A stretch of DNA of 61,937 bases, taken from positions 26,508 through 88,444 of the forward strand of contig DETK01000035.1 in NCBI GenBank assembly GCA_002361615.1, written 5' to 3'. This document shows positions 34,105-41,271 of the stretch, in pieces. This stretch comes from Bacteroidales bacterium UBA3290 (lineage in GTDB: Bacteria > Bacteroidota > Bacteroidia > Bacteroidales > UBA932). The translations under genes were made by a program, and so were the position numbers. The notes beneath the pieces are model-generated. The model was not told the DNA's origin. It saw only the letters and a list, made by a program, of their open reading frames with translations, and made no database searches. How positions within the stretch are numbered: the first letter of the stretch is position 1; the number at the start of each line of letters is the position of its first letter.

Positions 34105-37100
34105 TTACGCGTTCTTCAGCTTGTTTTCCAGCGCTTCGGCCGCCTCTTTCTGGCCGAAGGTGTTGTAGATCTTCACCAGATAGAGATAGATCGTGGCCGC
34201 GTCGTCGGCGAGTTTCTTGCTGAGGATGTCGTCGTCGCCCGGGCCGATCGGGGTCGAGTAATAGATGAGCGACTGCAGGGTCTCATCGGCCAGGCGGTCG
34301 CCGACGGCGAGGGCCTTCTCGGGCTTGCCCAGGCGGAAGTAGTCTTCGATGATGGCGATGAGCGACCATTCGTTGAGGGAACGGAACAGCGATATGTTGT
34401 AAGGGAAGTTCTCGGCGGGCATGATGGCGACGCACTTGTCGAGCACCTCTTCGGCTTTCTCTTTCTCGCCGCGCTCAAGCAGCGCGGTTGCCGTGGTGGC
34501 GAAGATGTCGCGCACCGGCACCACGGCGGTGAAGGTGAAGACGTTCTGGTAGTCCCAATGGACGTTCGTGTCGGCCAGCGATTCCAAGCGATAGGTGTGC
34601 ATCAGCTTCTCGTAGAGGGCGTCTGCGTCGAGGGTGGCCTCCCGGTCGGAGTAGTCGTTGAGGAACGGGACGAGTTTGTAGACGAAGCCGTCGAACTGCA
34701 GCCAGGGCTCAAGACCGAGCTTGGTCTCGCCGCGCGAGACGAAATAGATCGGCCGCTTCCAGTCGTAGTTGGCCAGGATGTCGAGCATGATCAGGTCGAA
34801 CTTCGAGATGTTGTTGCCGCTGATGTCCAGGATGAGGTAGTCCACCAGGCTGTCGCGTTTGCTCTCGGGCACGATGCCCGCGGCGATGGCGTTGTCTTTG
34901 TCGACGGGGACCAGCAGCTTATGGCCGGGCACAAAGTCCTGACCTTCCCGGGTAAAGCGCTCATCCTTGAACACGCCGATGGCTTCGGAGGCCAGCACGG
35001 GGTGGTCGACCACGTCGATCACGGGCGTATAGTCGTTGGTACCGTAGAGGTATTGCTTGCGCGGGATGGAGATGTTCACCGGGTCGGAATCGTAGAAGCG
35101 GCACTTCATCTGGTCGATGTACCAGTCCGTGCCCAGCAGCGAGGAGTTGACGATGCGCACGTCGGTGCGGATGCCTTCCACTTCCTGGGCGTACCAGAGC
35201 GGGAAGGTGTCGTTGTCGCCGTGGGTCACGAGCAGGGCGTTGGGATCGCAGCTCATCAGGTGGTTGTAGGCCATGTCGCGGGCCGTGTAGCGGCCGCTGC
35301 GGTCGTGGTCGTCCCAGTTCTGGCAGCCCATGAGCACGGGTACGACCAGGCCCAGGGCCACGGCCACTGCGGCGGCGGGCATTCCGTCCTGCTTCTTGGT
35401 GAGCTTCTCGAACCAGTTCTGCAGTGCCAGCACGCCCAGACCGATCCAGATCGTGAAGACGTAGAATGAGCCCGCATAGGCGTAGTCACGCTCGCGGACC
35501 TGGAAAGGCGTCTGATTCAGATACACCACGATGGCCAGGCCGGTGAGCAGGAAGAGCAGGCCGGTGACCCAGCTGTTGCGCGGGTCGTGCCGCAGCTGGA
35601 AGAAGAAGCCGATCAGGCCGAGGATCAGGGGCAGGAAGAAGTAGTGGTTCTTGCCGCGGTTGTGGGCCAGATAGTCGGGTGCGTCGCTCTGGTCGCCGAG
35701 GCGGATCTGGTCGAGGAACGTGATACCGCTTTCCCAGTTGCCGCGCGTCAGGTCGCCGGGCGTGTCGGCGTGCAGGTCGTTCTGGCGGCCGACGAAGTTC
35801 CACAGGAAGTAGCGCACGTACATGTGGTTGACCTGGTAGTCGAAGAAGTACTTCAGGTTGTCGGCCATCGTGGGCATCTGGAAGGTGGTGCTGCGGCCGT
35901 AGAGCGAGACGCGGCGGGTGTTGTACCTGGAGATGTAGCGCTGCTTGTAGAACTCCTTGTAACGGTCGTCGAAGCCGTTCCACATACGCGGGAAGAGCAT
36001 CTTGGTGCCGGCCGGATAGGTGGCGTCGATGTTGATGGCGTGGTAGTACTTGCCGTCGAGCGGGGTCCAGTAGGGTATCTCCTTGATTTCGTAAGGCGAG
36101 TTGAAGGTCTGTCCGTAGATGATGGGGTTGGAGCCGTACTGCTCGCGGCCCAGGTAGCGGATCAGGGAATAAGGGTTGTCGGGCTGGTATTCGTTCATCG
36201 GCGTGCCGGCGCTCGAGCGGATCAGGGTCACGGTGAAGAGCGAGTAGCCGATGATGATGGAGGTGACCATCAGGGTGATGGTGTGCGCCAGGGCCTTGTC
36301 TTTCTTGCGGAAGACGTACAGCAGCAGGAAGCAGGCGGCCAGGAACAGCACCATGAAGACGGCGGCGCCGATGTTGAATTTCGCCCCGAAGCCGTTGACG
36401 AAGATCCGGTCGACGACAGCGGCCATCCGCGGCAGATACGGGATGATGATGAACAGGATGAGGGCCAGGATGACACCCGAGACGGCCAGCACGAGAAGGG
36501 CACGCCAGAACGAGACGGGCTGCTGGTGCTTCTTGTAGTAGATCAGGAACACGATGGCCGGGATGGTCAGCAGGTTGAGCAGGTGCACGCCGATCGACAG
36601 ACCCATCAGGAAGCAGATCAGGACCAGCCAGCGGTTGGCATACGGCTGTCCGGCCTGCTCCTCCCACTTGAGGGCCGCCCAGAAGACGACGGCGGTGAAG
36701 AGCGAGGACATCGCATAGACCTCACCTTCCACGGCGGAGAACCAGAACGTGTCGGAGAAGCAGTAGGCGAAGGCACCCACGATGCCTGCCCCGAAGAGGG
36801 CGAAAGCGCTGGCCTTGGTCAGCGCGCGGCCCCGCTTTTCCTGGAGCCGGCATCCGAAGCAGACGATGGTCAGGTAGAGGAAGAAGATGGTCAGGCCGGA
36901 GCAGAGGGCGCTCATCACATTGACCGCGACGGCCGCGTTCGCCGCTCCCGAGAAGATCGTGAAGATGCGGGCGAACAGGTTGAAGACCATGTTGCCGGGG
37001 GCGTGGCCGACTTCCAGTTTATAAGAAGATGCGATGAACTCGCCGCAGTCCCAGAAGCTGGTGGTGGGCTCGATGGTCAGCAGGTAAACCGCCGACGCGA

Positions 37101-37158
37101 GCACGGCCACGCAGAGCGAGATAATGCGGTTGATCCGGGTGAACTGTTTCTTATCCAT
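34105..37158 (-). CDS. DUF2723 polytopic membrane protein, probable glycosyltransferase
   Basis: A 1017-residue protein. The N-terminal half has about 12 transmembrane helices and the DUF2723 signature EPTTSFWDCGEFIASSYKLE followed by GHAPGNMVFNL. The aspartate/glutamate pair near TM1 resembles GT-C lipid-linked-sugar transferases (the eukaryotic relative TMEM260 is an O-mannosyltransferase). The C-terminal half is extracytoplasmic with TPR-like helices (ALLERGEKEKAEEVLDKCV). A role in general protein O-glycosylation of Bacteroidota is the best inference. It is transcribed alone, divergently from the SUI1 gene. Confidence 0.85.
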   Translation of the reverse strand: MDKKQFTRINRIISLCVAVLASAVYLLTIEPTTSFWDCGEFIASSYKLEVGHAPGNMVFNLFARIFTIFSGAANAAVAVNVMSALCSGLTIFFLYLTIVCFGCRLQEKRGRALTKASAFALFGAGIVGAFAYCFSDTFWFSAVEGEVYAMSSLFTAVVFWAALKWEEQAGQPYANRWLVLICFLMGLSIGVHLLNLLTIPAIVFLIYYKKHQQPVSFWRALLVLAVSGVILALILFIIIPYLPRMAAVVDRIFVNGFGAKFNIGAAVFMVLFLAACFLLLYVFRKKDKALAHTITLMVTSIIIGYSLFTVTLIRSSAGTPMNEYQPDNPYSLIRYLGREQYGSNPIIYGQTFNSPYEIKEIPYWTPLDGKYYHAINIDATYPAGTKMLFPRMWNGFDDRYKEFYKQRYISRYNTRRVSLYGRSTTFQMPTMADNLKYFFDYQVNHMYVRYFLWNFVGRQNDLHADTPGDLTRGNWESGITFLDQIRLGDQSDAPDYLAHNRGKNHYFFLPLILGLIGFFFQLRHDPRNSWVTGLLFLLTGLAIVVYLNQTPFQVRERDYAYAGSFYVFTIWIGLGVLALQNWFEKLTKKQDGMPAAAVAVALGLVVPVLMGCQNWDDHDRSGRYTARDMAYNHLMSCDPNALLVTHGDNDTFPLWYAQEVEGIRTDVRIVNSSLLGTDWYIDQMKCRFYDSDPVNISIPRKQYLYGTNDYTPVIDVVDHPVLASEAIGVFKDERFTREGQDFVPGHKLLVPVDKDNAIAAGIVPESKRDSLVDYLILDISGNNISKFDLIMLDILANYDWKRPIYFVSRGETKLGLEPWLQFDGFVYKLVPFLNDYSDREATLDADALYEKLMHTYRLESLADTNVHWDYQNVFTFTAVVPVRDIFATTATALLERGEKEKAEEVLDKCVAIMPAENFPYNISLFRSLNEWSLIAIIEDYFRLGKPEKALAVGDRLADETLQSLIYYSTPIGPGDDDILSKKLADDAATIYLYLVKIYNTFGQKEAAEALENKLKNA

Positions 37159-37183
37159 GTAGCGAGGTTTTTCGTGTAAACAA

Positions 37184-37212
37184 CAAAGATAAAGGTTTTA
37201 TCACTAACTTTG
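37184..37212. promoter_or_regulatory. Divergent promoters for the DUF2723 gene (-) and the SUI1 gene (+)
   Basis: TATCTTTG on the minus strand (37191-37184), 25 bp before its ATG, and TAACTTTG on the plus strand (37205-37212), 19 bp before the SUI1 ATG. The two boxes are only 13 bp apart, so polymerases should compete. Confidence 0.65.
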
Positions 37213-37231
37213 CGAAAAATTTGCAAGGACG

Positions 37232-37570
37232 ATGCCACAAGACTGGAAAGACCTGCTCAAGGACAAGTTCGCCGACGAACTTTCGACTTTACCTGCGGAA
37301 CCGCAGCCGGAGGCCGCTGCGCCCCGGTTCCGGAAGCAGCGCTTCGTGGTGACGATCGACCGTCGCCGCCGCGCCGGCAAGCAGGTGACGCTGGTCTCCG
37401 GCTTCGTCGGGGAGGATGCCGGACTCGAGGCGCTGGGCAAGCAGCTCAAGACGCGCCTGGGCGTCGGCGGCTCCGTATCCGATGGGGAGATCCTGCTGCA
37501 GGGCGACGTGCGCGACAAGGTCGTCGCGCTGCTCGCCGATCTGGGGCATCAGGCCAAGAGGGGGAATTGA
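37232..37570 (+). CDS. SUI1/eIF1-like translation factor (YciH family)
   Basis: A 112-residue protein. The SUI1 fold is recognisable from residue 35 on: RFVVTIDRRRRAGKQVTLVSGF, LGKQLKTRLGVGGSVSDGEILLQGD and VVALLADLGHQAKRGN. Bacterial members influence initiation fidelity on atypical starts; their exact role is not settled. It is followed after 1 nt by the DUF4271 gene and heads the SUI1-DUF4271-hemD-rnpA-yidD run. Confidence 0.92.
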   Translation: MPQDWKDLLKDKFADELSTLPAEPQPEAAAPRFRKQRFVVTIDRRRRAGKQVTLVSGFVGEDAGLEALGKQLKTRLGVGGSVSDGEILLQGDVRDKVVALLADLGHQAKRGN

Positions 37571-37571
37571 C

Positions 37572-38189
37572 GTGAGAGTATTACCCGATCCTTATGTGCT
37601 GGCGTTTCTGCTGGCGGACGCCTTGGCCCTGCTTCTGTGCTACAACCGGCTGCTATCGGCCCTGAAGGGCTCTGCGGCCTGTTTCCACAGCCTGCACAGC
37701 ACCCAGGAGATGCTGGGCAACAACTATGTCTGCGCTTCCGTGCGGATCATCTTCTTTCTCCTGCAGCCCTTCTACGCGCTGACCCTCTGCATGACGGGGC
37801 TCAGTTCGCTGGACTTTGCCTGGACCCTCGTGGCGCTTCTCGGCCTGGTGCTGCTGCGCAAGCTGGTCTTCCTGCTCGTGGGCTGGCTTTCTTCCCGGAT
37901 GGGTGCTTTTCGTGCTTTGGAGCGCACGGGCCTGGCCCTTTCCGTGCTGGGCCTGCTCGCTTCGATACTGGCTGCCCTGGCGGTCTGGCTGGCGCCTGAC
38001 GCGCCGCGCTGGCTGCTCTGGGGCTGGCTGGGCCTGATGGTCGCCGTATGCGCCTTCTTTTACGTGCGCCGGGGGAATTCCATCATTTTATCAACAGGAT
38101 TTTCTGTTTTCTACTGGGTTTTGTATCTTTGCAGCCTTGAATTTTTACCGATTTGTGTGGTAGTTAACATCTTGATCAATGGAAATTAA
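37572..38189 (+). CDS. DUF4271 polytopic membrane protein
   Basis: A 205-residue protein from a GTG start at 37572, 1 nt after the preceding stop. There are about six hydrophobic helices (VLAFLLADALALLLCYNRLL, ALVALLGLVLLRKLVFLLVG and others, with slight gaps) and short polar loops. In Bacteroidota DUF4271 genes usually lie directly before hemD, as here, which supports the call. Function is unknown. Its last codons overlap hemD by 11 nt. Frames reaching further upstream run through the SUI1 gene. Confidence 0.83.
   Translation: MRVLPDPYVLAFLLADALALLLCYNRLLSALKGSAACFHSLHSTQEMLGNNYVCASVRIIFFLLQPFYALTLCMTGLSSLDFAWTLVALLGLVLLRKLVFLLVGWLSSRMGAFRALERTGLALSVLGLLASILAALAVWLAPDAPRWLLWGWLGLMVAVCAFFYVRRGNSIILSTGFSVFYWVLYLCSLEFLPICVVVNILINGN
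38124..38131 (+). promoter_or_regulatory. Internal promoter box for hemD-rnpA-yidD
   Basis: TATCTTTG inside the 3' end of the DUF4271 gene, 48 bp before the hemD ATG, in a locally A/T-rich stretch that breaks the coding composition. Confidence 0.55.
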
Positions 38190-38928
38190 ACGTGTTCTCA
38201 TCTCGCAGCCCGAACCTTCGGGTGCCTCTCCCTACACTGAACTGATTTCCAAGTGGGGTTTGACCATCGATTTTCGCCCGTTCTTCCGGGTGGAAGGCGT
38301 GTCCGTCCGTGATTTCGTCGCCCAGCGGGTGACCATCCTCGACTATACGGCCATTGTGTTTACATCACGTCTGGCCATCGATTCCTTCTTCCATATCTGC
38401 GAGCAGACGCGCGTGAGCGTGCCCGAGACCATGAAATATTTCTGCCAGAGCGAGGCCATCGCCGTCTATCTTCAGAAATACATCGTCTATCGCAAGCGGA
38501 AGATCTTCTTCGGCACCGGCACCGTCGCCTCGATGGTCCAGGCCATCGGTACCAAGCACAAGGGCGAACATTTCCTGATCGCCTGCACCGACAACCTCAA
38601 GCCCGAAGTCCACAAGCTCTTCACCAAGGAGAAGCTCAAGCACGGCAGCGCGGTCTTCGTCCGCACGGTCAGCAACGACCTGAGCGGCCTCAATCCGCAC
38701 GACTACCAGGTTGTGGCCTTCTACAGCCCGTCCGACGTGAAATCGCTGCAGGAAGCCTATCCGGACTTCGAGCAGAAAGACCTGGTCTTCGCCACTTTCG
38801 GTCCTTCCACAGCCAAGGCGATGGAAGAAGCCGGCCTGAAGGTCGACATCAAGGCGCCCACGCCGAACGCTCCCTCGATCGCCGAGGCGCTGAGCAACTA
38901 TCTCGAATCGGGCCGCGAACAGGAATGA
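38179..38928 (+). CDS. hemD: Uroporphyrinogen-III synthase
   Basis: A 249-residue HemD, which closes hydroxymethylbilane into uroporphyrinogen III for haem and cobalamin-type tetrapyrroles. The family is weakly conserved, but the layout is right: KRVLISQPEP at the N terminus, YTAIVFTSRLAIDSFF, FGTGTVASMVQAIG and VVAFYSPSDVKSLQEAYPDF, and the C-terminal VFATFGPSTAKAMEEAGLKV. The position between DUF4271 and rnpA is the conserved Bacteroidota arrangement. The start overlaps the previous gene by 11 nt and the end overlaps rnpA by 4 nt. Confidence 0.9.
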   Translation: MEIKRVLISQPEPSGASPYTELISKWGLTIDFRPFFRVEGVSVRDFVAQRVTILDYTAIVFTSRLAIDSFFHICEQTRVSVPETMKYFCQSEAIAVYLQKYIVYRKRKIFFGTGTVASMVQAIGTKHKGEHFLIACTDNLKPEVHKLFTKEKLKHGSAVFVRTVSNDLSGLNPHDYQVVAFYSPSDVKSLQEAYPDFEQKDLVFATFGPSTAKAMEEAGLKVDIKAPTPNAPSIAEALSNYLESGREQE

Positions 38929-39230
38929 ATGAGCGGCAGATCCTCCAGCTGCTGAAAACGGGACAAGTGTTGTTCCGGTATCCGTTGAAAGTCCACTTTC
39001 AGGCGGGCACGGGGGATTTCGGCGTATCGGTACCCAAACGCAATTTCAAGCGGGCCGTCTGGCGCAACCTGCTCAAACGCAGGGTGCGCGAGGCCTACCG
39101 CCTGAACCGGTCCCGTCTCGGCGACAAGTCATACGACGTTTTCATCTATTACGTGGGCAAGCAGGAAGAAGACTATGGACGCATCGAAAAAAGCCTCCTG
39201 GAGATCCTGGACGATATGGCTTCCCGTTAA
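38925..39230 (+). CDS. rnpA: Ribonuclease P protein component
   Basis: A 101-residue basic protein that binds the RNase P RNA and helps it remove tRNA 5' leaders. The RNR signature helix is clear: KRNFKRAVWRNLLKRRVREA. The N terminus is a little short compared with the usual 110-120 residues. The start overlaps the hemD stop (ATGA), and yidD begins inside its 3' end. Confidence 0.94.
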   Translation: MNERQILQLLKTGQVLFRYPLKVHFQAGTGDFGVSVPKRNFKRAVWRNLLKRRVREAYRLNRSRLGDKSYDVFIYYVGKQEEDYGRIEKSLLEILDDMASR

Positions 39231-39420
39231 GCTGATCCGGCTCTACCAGATCTTCCTGTCGCCCTACATGGGCCGGCAGTGCCGCTACACGCCCACCTGC
39301 TCCAACTACGCCCTCGAAGCCCTCCGCAAGCACGGCCTCCTCCGCGGCTCCTGGCTCGCCCTCAAACGCATCCTCCGCTGCGCCCCCTGGGGCGGCTCCG
39401 GATATGATCCTGTGCCGTAG
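39175..39420 (+). CDS. yidD: Membrane protein insertion efficiency factor YidD
   Basis: An 81-residue protein with the family core IRLYQIFLSPYMGRQCRYTP, TCSNYALEALRKHG and RCAPWGGSGYDPVP. YidD is a small amphipathic protein that aids YidC-dependent membrane insertion. The only in-frame ATG is at 39175, which gives a 56-nt overlap with rnpA; the known family core begins near residue 18, so the first residues are a species-specific extension or translation restarts later. An R1 element starts 8 bp after its stop. Confidence 0.93.
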   Translation: MDASKKASWRSWTIWLPVKLIRLYQIFLSPYMGRQCRYTPTCSNYALEALRKHGLLRGSWLALKRILRCAPWGGSGYDPVP

Positions 39421-39428
39421 TAGGAGAT

Positions 39429-39657
39429 GCTTTTGCCTGAAGTCTCGCAACTATCGGTCAAAAACCTTCCGCTTCGCTCCATCCCTCCCAGCTTCGCTGG
39501 GCCCCTCCCGTGTCTGAGTTACTGGGGCGCTGCCCCAAACCCCGCCGCTACGGCCTTCTAATCCACGAGCCTTGCCCTCACGGCCTCCACTAGCGCCTGA
39601 AGGCGCGGGCGGCCATGGGTTTTTGACTCGATAGTTGACTCGCCTTCCTGCAAAAGC
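39429..39657. repeat. Intergenic element R1, copy ii
   Basis: Ends GCTTTTGC (39429-39436) and GCAAAAGC (39650-39657). The terminal repeats continue inward to CAACTATCGGTCAAAAACC on the left and the mirror GGGTTTTTGACTCGATAGTTG-type sequence on the right. Core modules in order: CCCAGCTTCGCTGGG (39487-39501), GGGGCGCTGCCCC (39524-39536) and GCGCCTGAAGGCGC (39593-39606), each a perfect small hairpin. Confidence 0.82.
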
Positions 39658-39718
39658 AAATCCAACGATTAACAACAGCAGCTAGCTCTAGGCAGCGTCC
39701 CAGTAGAGCAGATTAGTT

Positions 39719-39839
39719 TTGCCGCGACGACGTTGTGAAGGGCGCTACGTTGACGTCGTGGAACGATTTAGGCCGTTTTTGGCGAAAAACAGGCCGCGAC
39801 GACAATCTGACGCCTCTCACATTGTTTTCGCGTCCAAAA
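39719..39839 (+). repeat. Dispersed repeat R2, copy 1
   Basis: About 121 bp from GCCGCGACGACGTTGTGAAG to TTTTCGCGTCCAAAA, roughly 85 percent identical by eye to the reverse complement of 48465-48585. It contains a hairpin GGCC-GTTTTT-GGCG-AAAAAC-A-GGCC, and both copies sit next to an R1 element. Open frames across it are shared by both copies, but base differences fall at all codon positions, so it is probably non-coding. Confidence 0.8.
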
Positions 39840-39892
39840 TCTTTGGCCCAGCATCGCCTAGCTCCTATCTCGTTGGACTTCGGAAAGCTTTT

Positions 39893-40324
39893 TCAGCGTT
39901 GGTTTTTGAAGAAGTCGGTTATGAGTTGGCTGCAGGCGGGGGAGAGGGGGCCGGCGGTGACTTGGGTGCGGGGGTGGAGGAGGGAGGGGGTGAAGAGGGT
40001 GTAGCCGCGTTTGGGATCGGGGGCGCCGTAGACCAGGCGGCCGAGCTGGGCCCAGGCGAGGGCGGCGGCACACATCGGGCAGGGTTCCACCGTTACGTAG
40101 AGCGTGCAGTCGTTGAGGTATTTGCCGCCCAGATAGTCGGCGGCCATGCCGATGAGCTGCATCTCGGCGTGGGCGGTCGGATCGGTGAGCCTTTCCGTGA
40201 GATTGTGGGCGCGGGCGATGATGCGGCCGCCGCAGACCACGATGCCGCCGATGGGCACTTCGCCTTCCGCTCCGGCGGCCCGCGCTTCACGCAGCGCCTC
40301 CTGCATGTATTGTTCGTCGTTCAT
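39893..40324 (-). CDS. tadA: tRNA-specific adenosine deaminase TadA
   Basis: A 143-residue zinc deaminase that converts A34 to inosine in tRNA-Arg(ACG). The active site is H52-A-E54 (DPTAHAEMQLIG) and P81-C82-P-M-C85 (VTVEPCPMCAAAL). The N terminus NDEQYMQEALREARAAGAEGEVPIGG is split here for length but is typical of the family, as is NLTERLTDPTAHAE. A related guanine deaminase is less likely. Its start overlaps the stop of the Stealth gene (ATGA), so the two are cotranscribed. Confidence 0.93.
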   Translation of the reverse strand: MNDEQYMQEALREARAAGAEGEVPIGGIVVCGGRIIARAHNLTERLTDPTAHAEMQLIGMAADYLGGKYLNDCTLYVTVEPCPMCAAALAWAQLGRLVYGAPDPKRGYTLFTPSLLHPRTQVTAGPLSPACSQLITDFFKNQR

Positions 40325-41199
40325 CGTTCAAATCGGGATTTGTCGGGGAAATGGGCCGCAAAGGCCATCAGCATGGCGTCGCGGAGCGCTTCAAAACGCG
40401 CCGGGCTCATTTCCACATCGTTGATACACAGTATTTTCTCGCGGGGTGAGCGGATGGCTGCGGCCAGGCGCTGCGGCGAGACGGTTGCGAGCGAGAGATG
40501 CTGGTTGGAGAGCCGCCGCGCGCGGCCGCAGCCGCTCAGCAGCTGGTAGTCCGGGAAGAGGTACTGATTGCAATTCCTGGCGTCGCGGAGCGGCGTCAGC
40601 GAGGTCATGAGTTCCGCTTCCACTTTCCGGAAAGCGGTGGCGCTGGCGCTGCGCAGCATCGGCATGACCGAGTGCTGCGGCCGCAGGAACCCCGGCGGAA
40701 CCTTCAGGCCGAGGGCCTTGCGGGCCAGATGGTCCGCGTTCCGGGTCTGGCGCTTGTAGATGCCGGGTGCGAAAAGATGGTGCGAAAAGCCCGTCGCCGC
40801 TTTTCCGCCCGGGAAGAAATCTTGCGCGACAGCATCTTTTACCGGAAACAGATCGTCGTTGAAATAGAGAAACTGCTCCGCCAGACCGGGGATGCGGTGC
40901 AGGAAGAGCTCGATGGTGCAGCTGTTGAAAGTCGGCAGACATTGCGCCGGCAGGATGTCGCTGTGATACACCACTTTCAGCTGCGAGGTTTCGGCCCAGG
41001 CCGGGACCTGGCTCTCTCGCGACACGACCAGATAGACTTTGTCGATAAAAGGCATGTGCCGCTCGATGCCACGCAGCAGATAGGGCAGCGTGCCCCAGTC
41101 GCGGTAGCGCTTGGCCAGGGCCTGCCGGCCTGCGGCGGCCCGATAGTCCTGCTGCCAGAGGGGATCGCTCCCGTCCACGAAGGTGATAACGGCATCCAT
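40321..41199 (-). CDS. Stealth-type sugar-phosphate transferase
   Basis: A 292-residue protein. MDAVITFVDGSDPLWQQDY is Stealth region 1, and EQFLYFNDDLFPVKDA is region 2 with its Asp pair; a downstream H/R-rich region (RRLSNQHLSLATV) may correspond to the later conserved regions. Stealth proteins resemble the catalytic part of GlcNAc-1-phosphotransferase and move hexose-1-phosphate onto surface polysaccharides. The ATG at 41199 lies 18 bp after a TATCTTTG box; much longer upstream frames are shadows of the divergent gene. The neighbours (tadA) do not reveal the acceptor glycan. Confidence 0.85.
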   Translation of the reverse strand: MDAVITFVDGSDPLWQQDYRAAAGRQALAKRYRDWGTLPYLLRGIERHMPFIDKVYLVVSRESQVPAWAETSQLKVVYHSDILPAQCLPTFNSCTIELFLHRIPGLAEQFLYFNDDLFPVKDAVAQDFFPGGKAATGFSHHLFAPGIYKRQTRNADHLARKALGLKVPPGFLRPQHSVMPMLRSASATAFRKVEAELMTSLTPLRDARNCNQYLFPDYQLLSGCGRARRLSNQHLSLATVSPQRLAAAIRSPREKILCINDVEMSPARFEALRDAMLMAFAAHFPDKSRFER

Positions 41200-41216
41200 C
41201 TTCCCGACAATTTGGA

Positions 41217-41263
41217 CAAAGATAGCGATTTTACGCGTAAGGTATGGATTTTGTGTATCTTTG
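41217..41263. promoter_or_regulatory. Divergent promoters around a TTACGCGTAA palindrome
   Basis: TATCTTTG reads on the minus strand from 41224 to 41217 for the Stealth-tadA genes, and on the plus strand at 41256-41263 for the large secreted protein. The palindrome TTACGCGTAA (41231-41240) lies between them, where a shared operator or overlapping -33 elements would sit. The plus-strand leader would be only a few nucleotides long. Confidence 0.6.
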
Positions 41264-41271
41264 CAGTCCCA

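Noticed and set aside
39719..40549. A plus-strand frame opposite tadA reaching into repeat R2
   Set aside because: Mostly antisense to tadA. The R2 part is shared with the other R2 copy, but substitutions do not favour synonymous sites.
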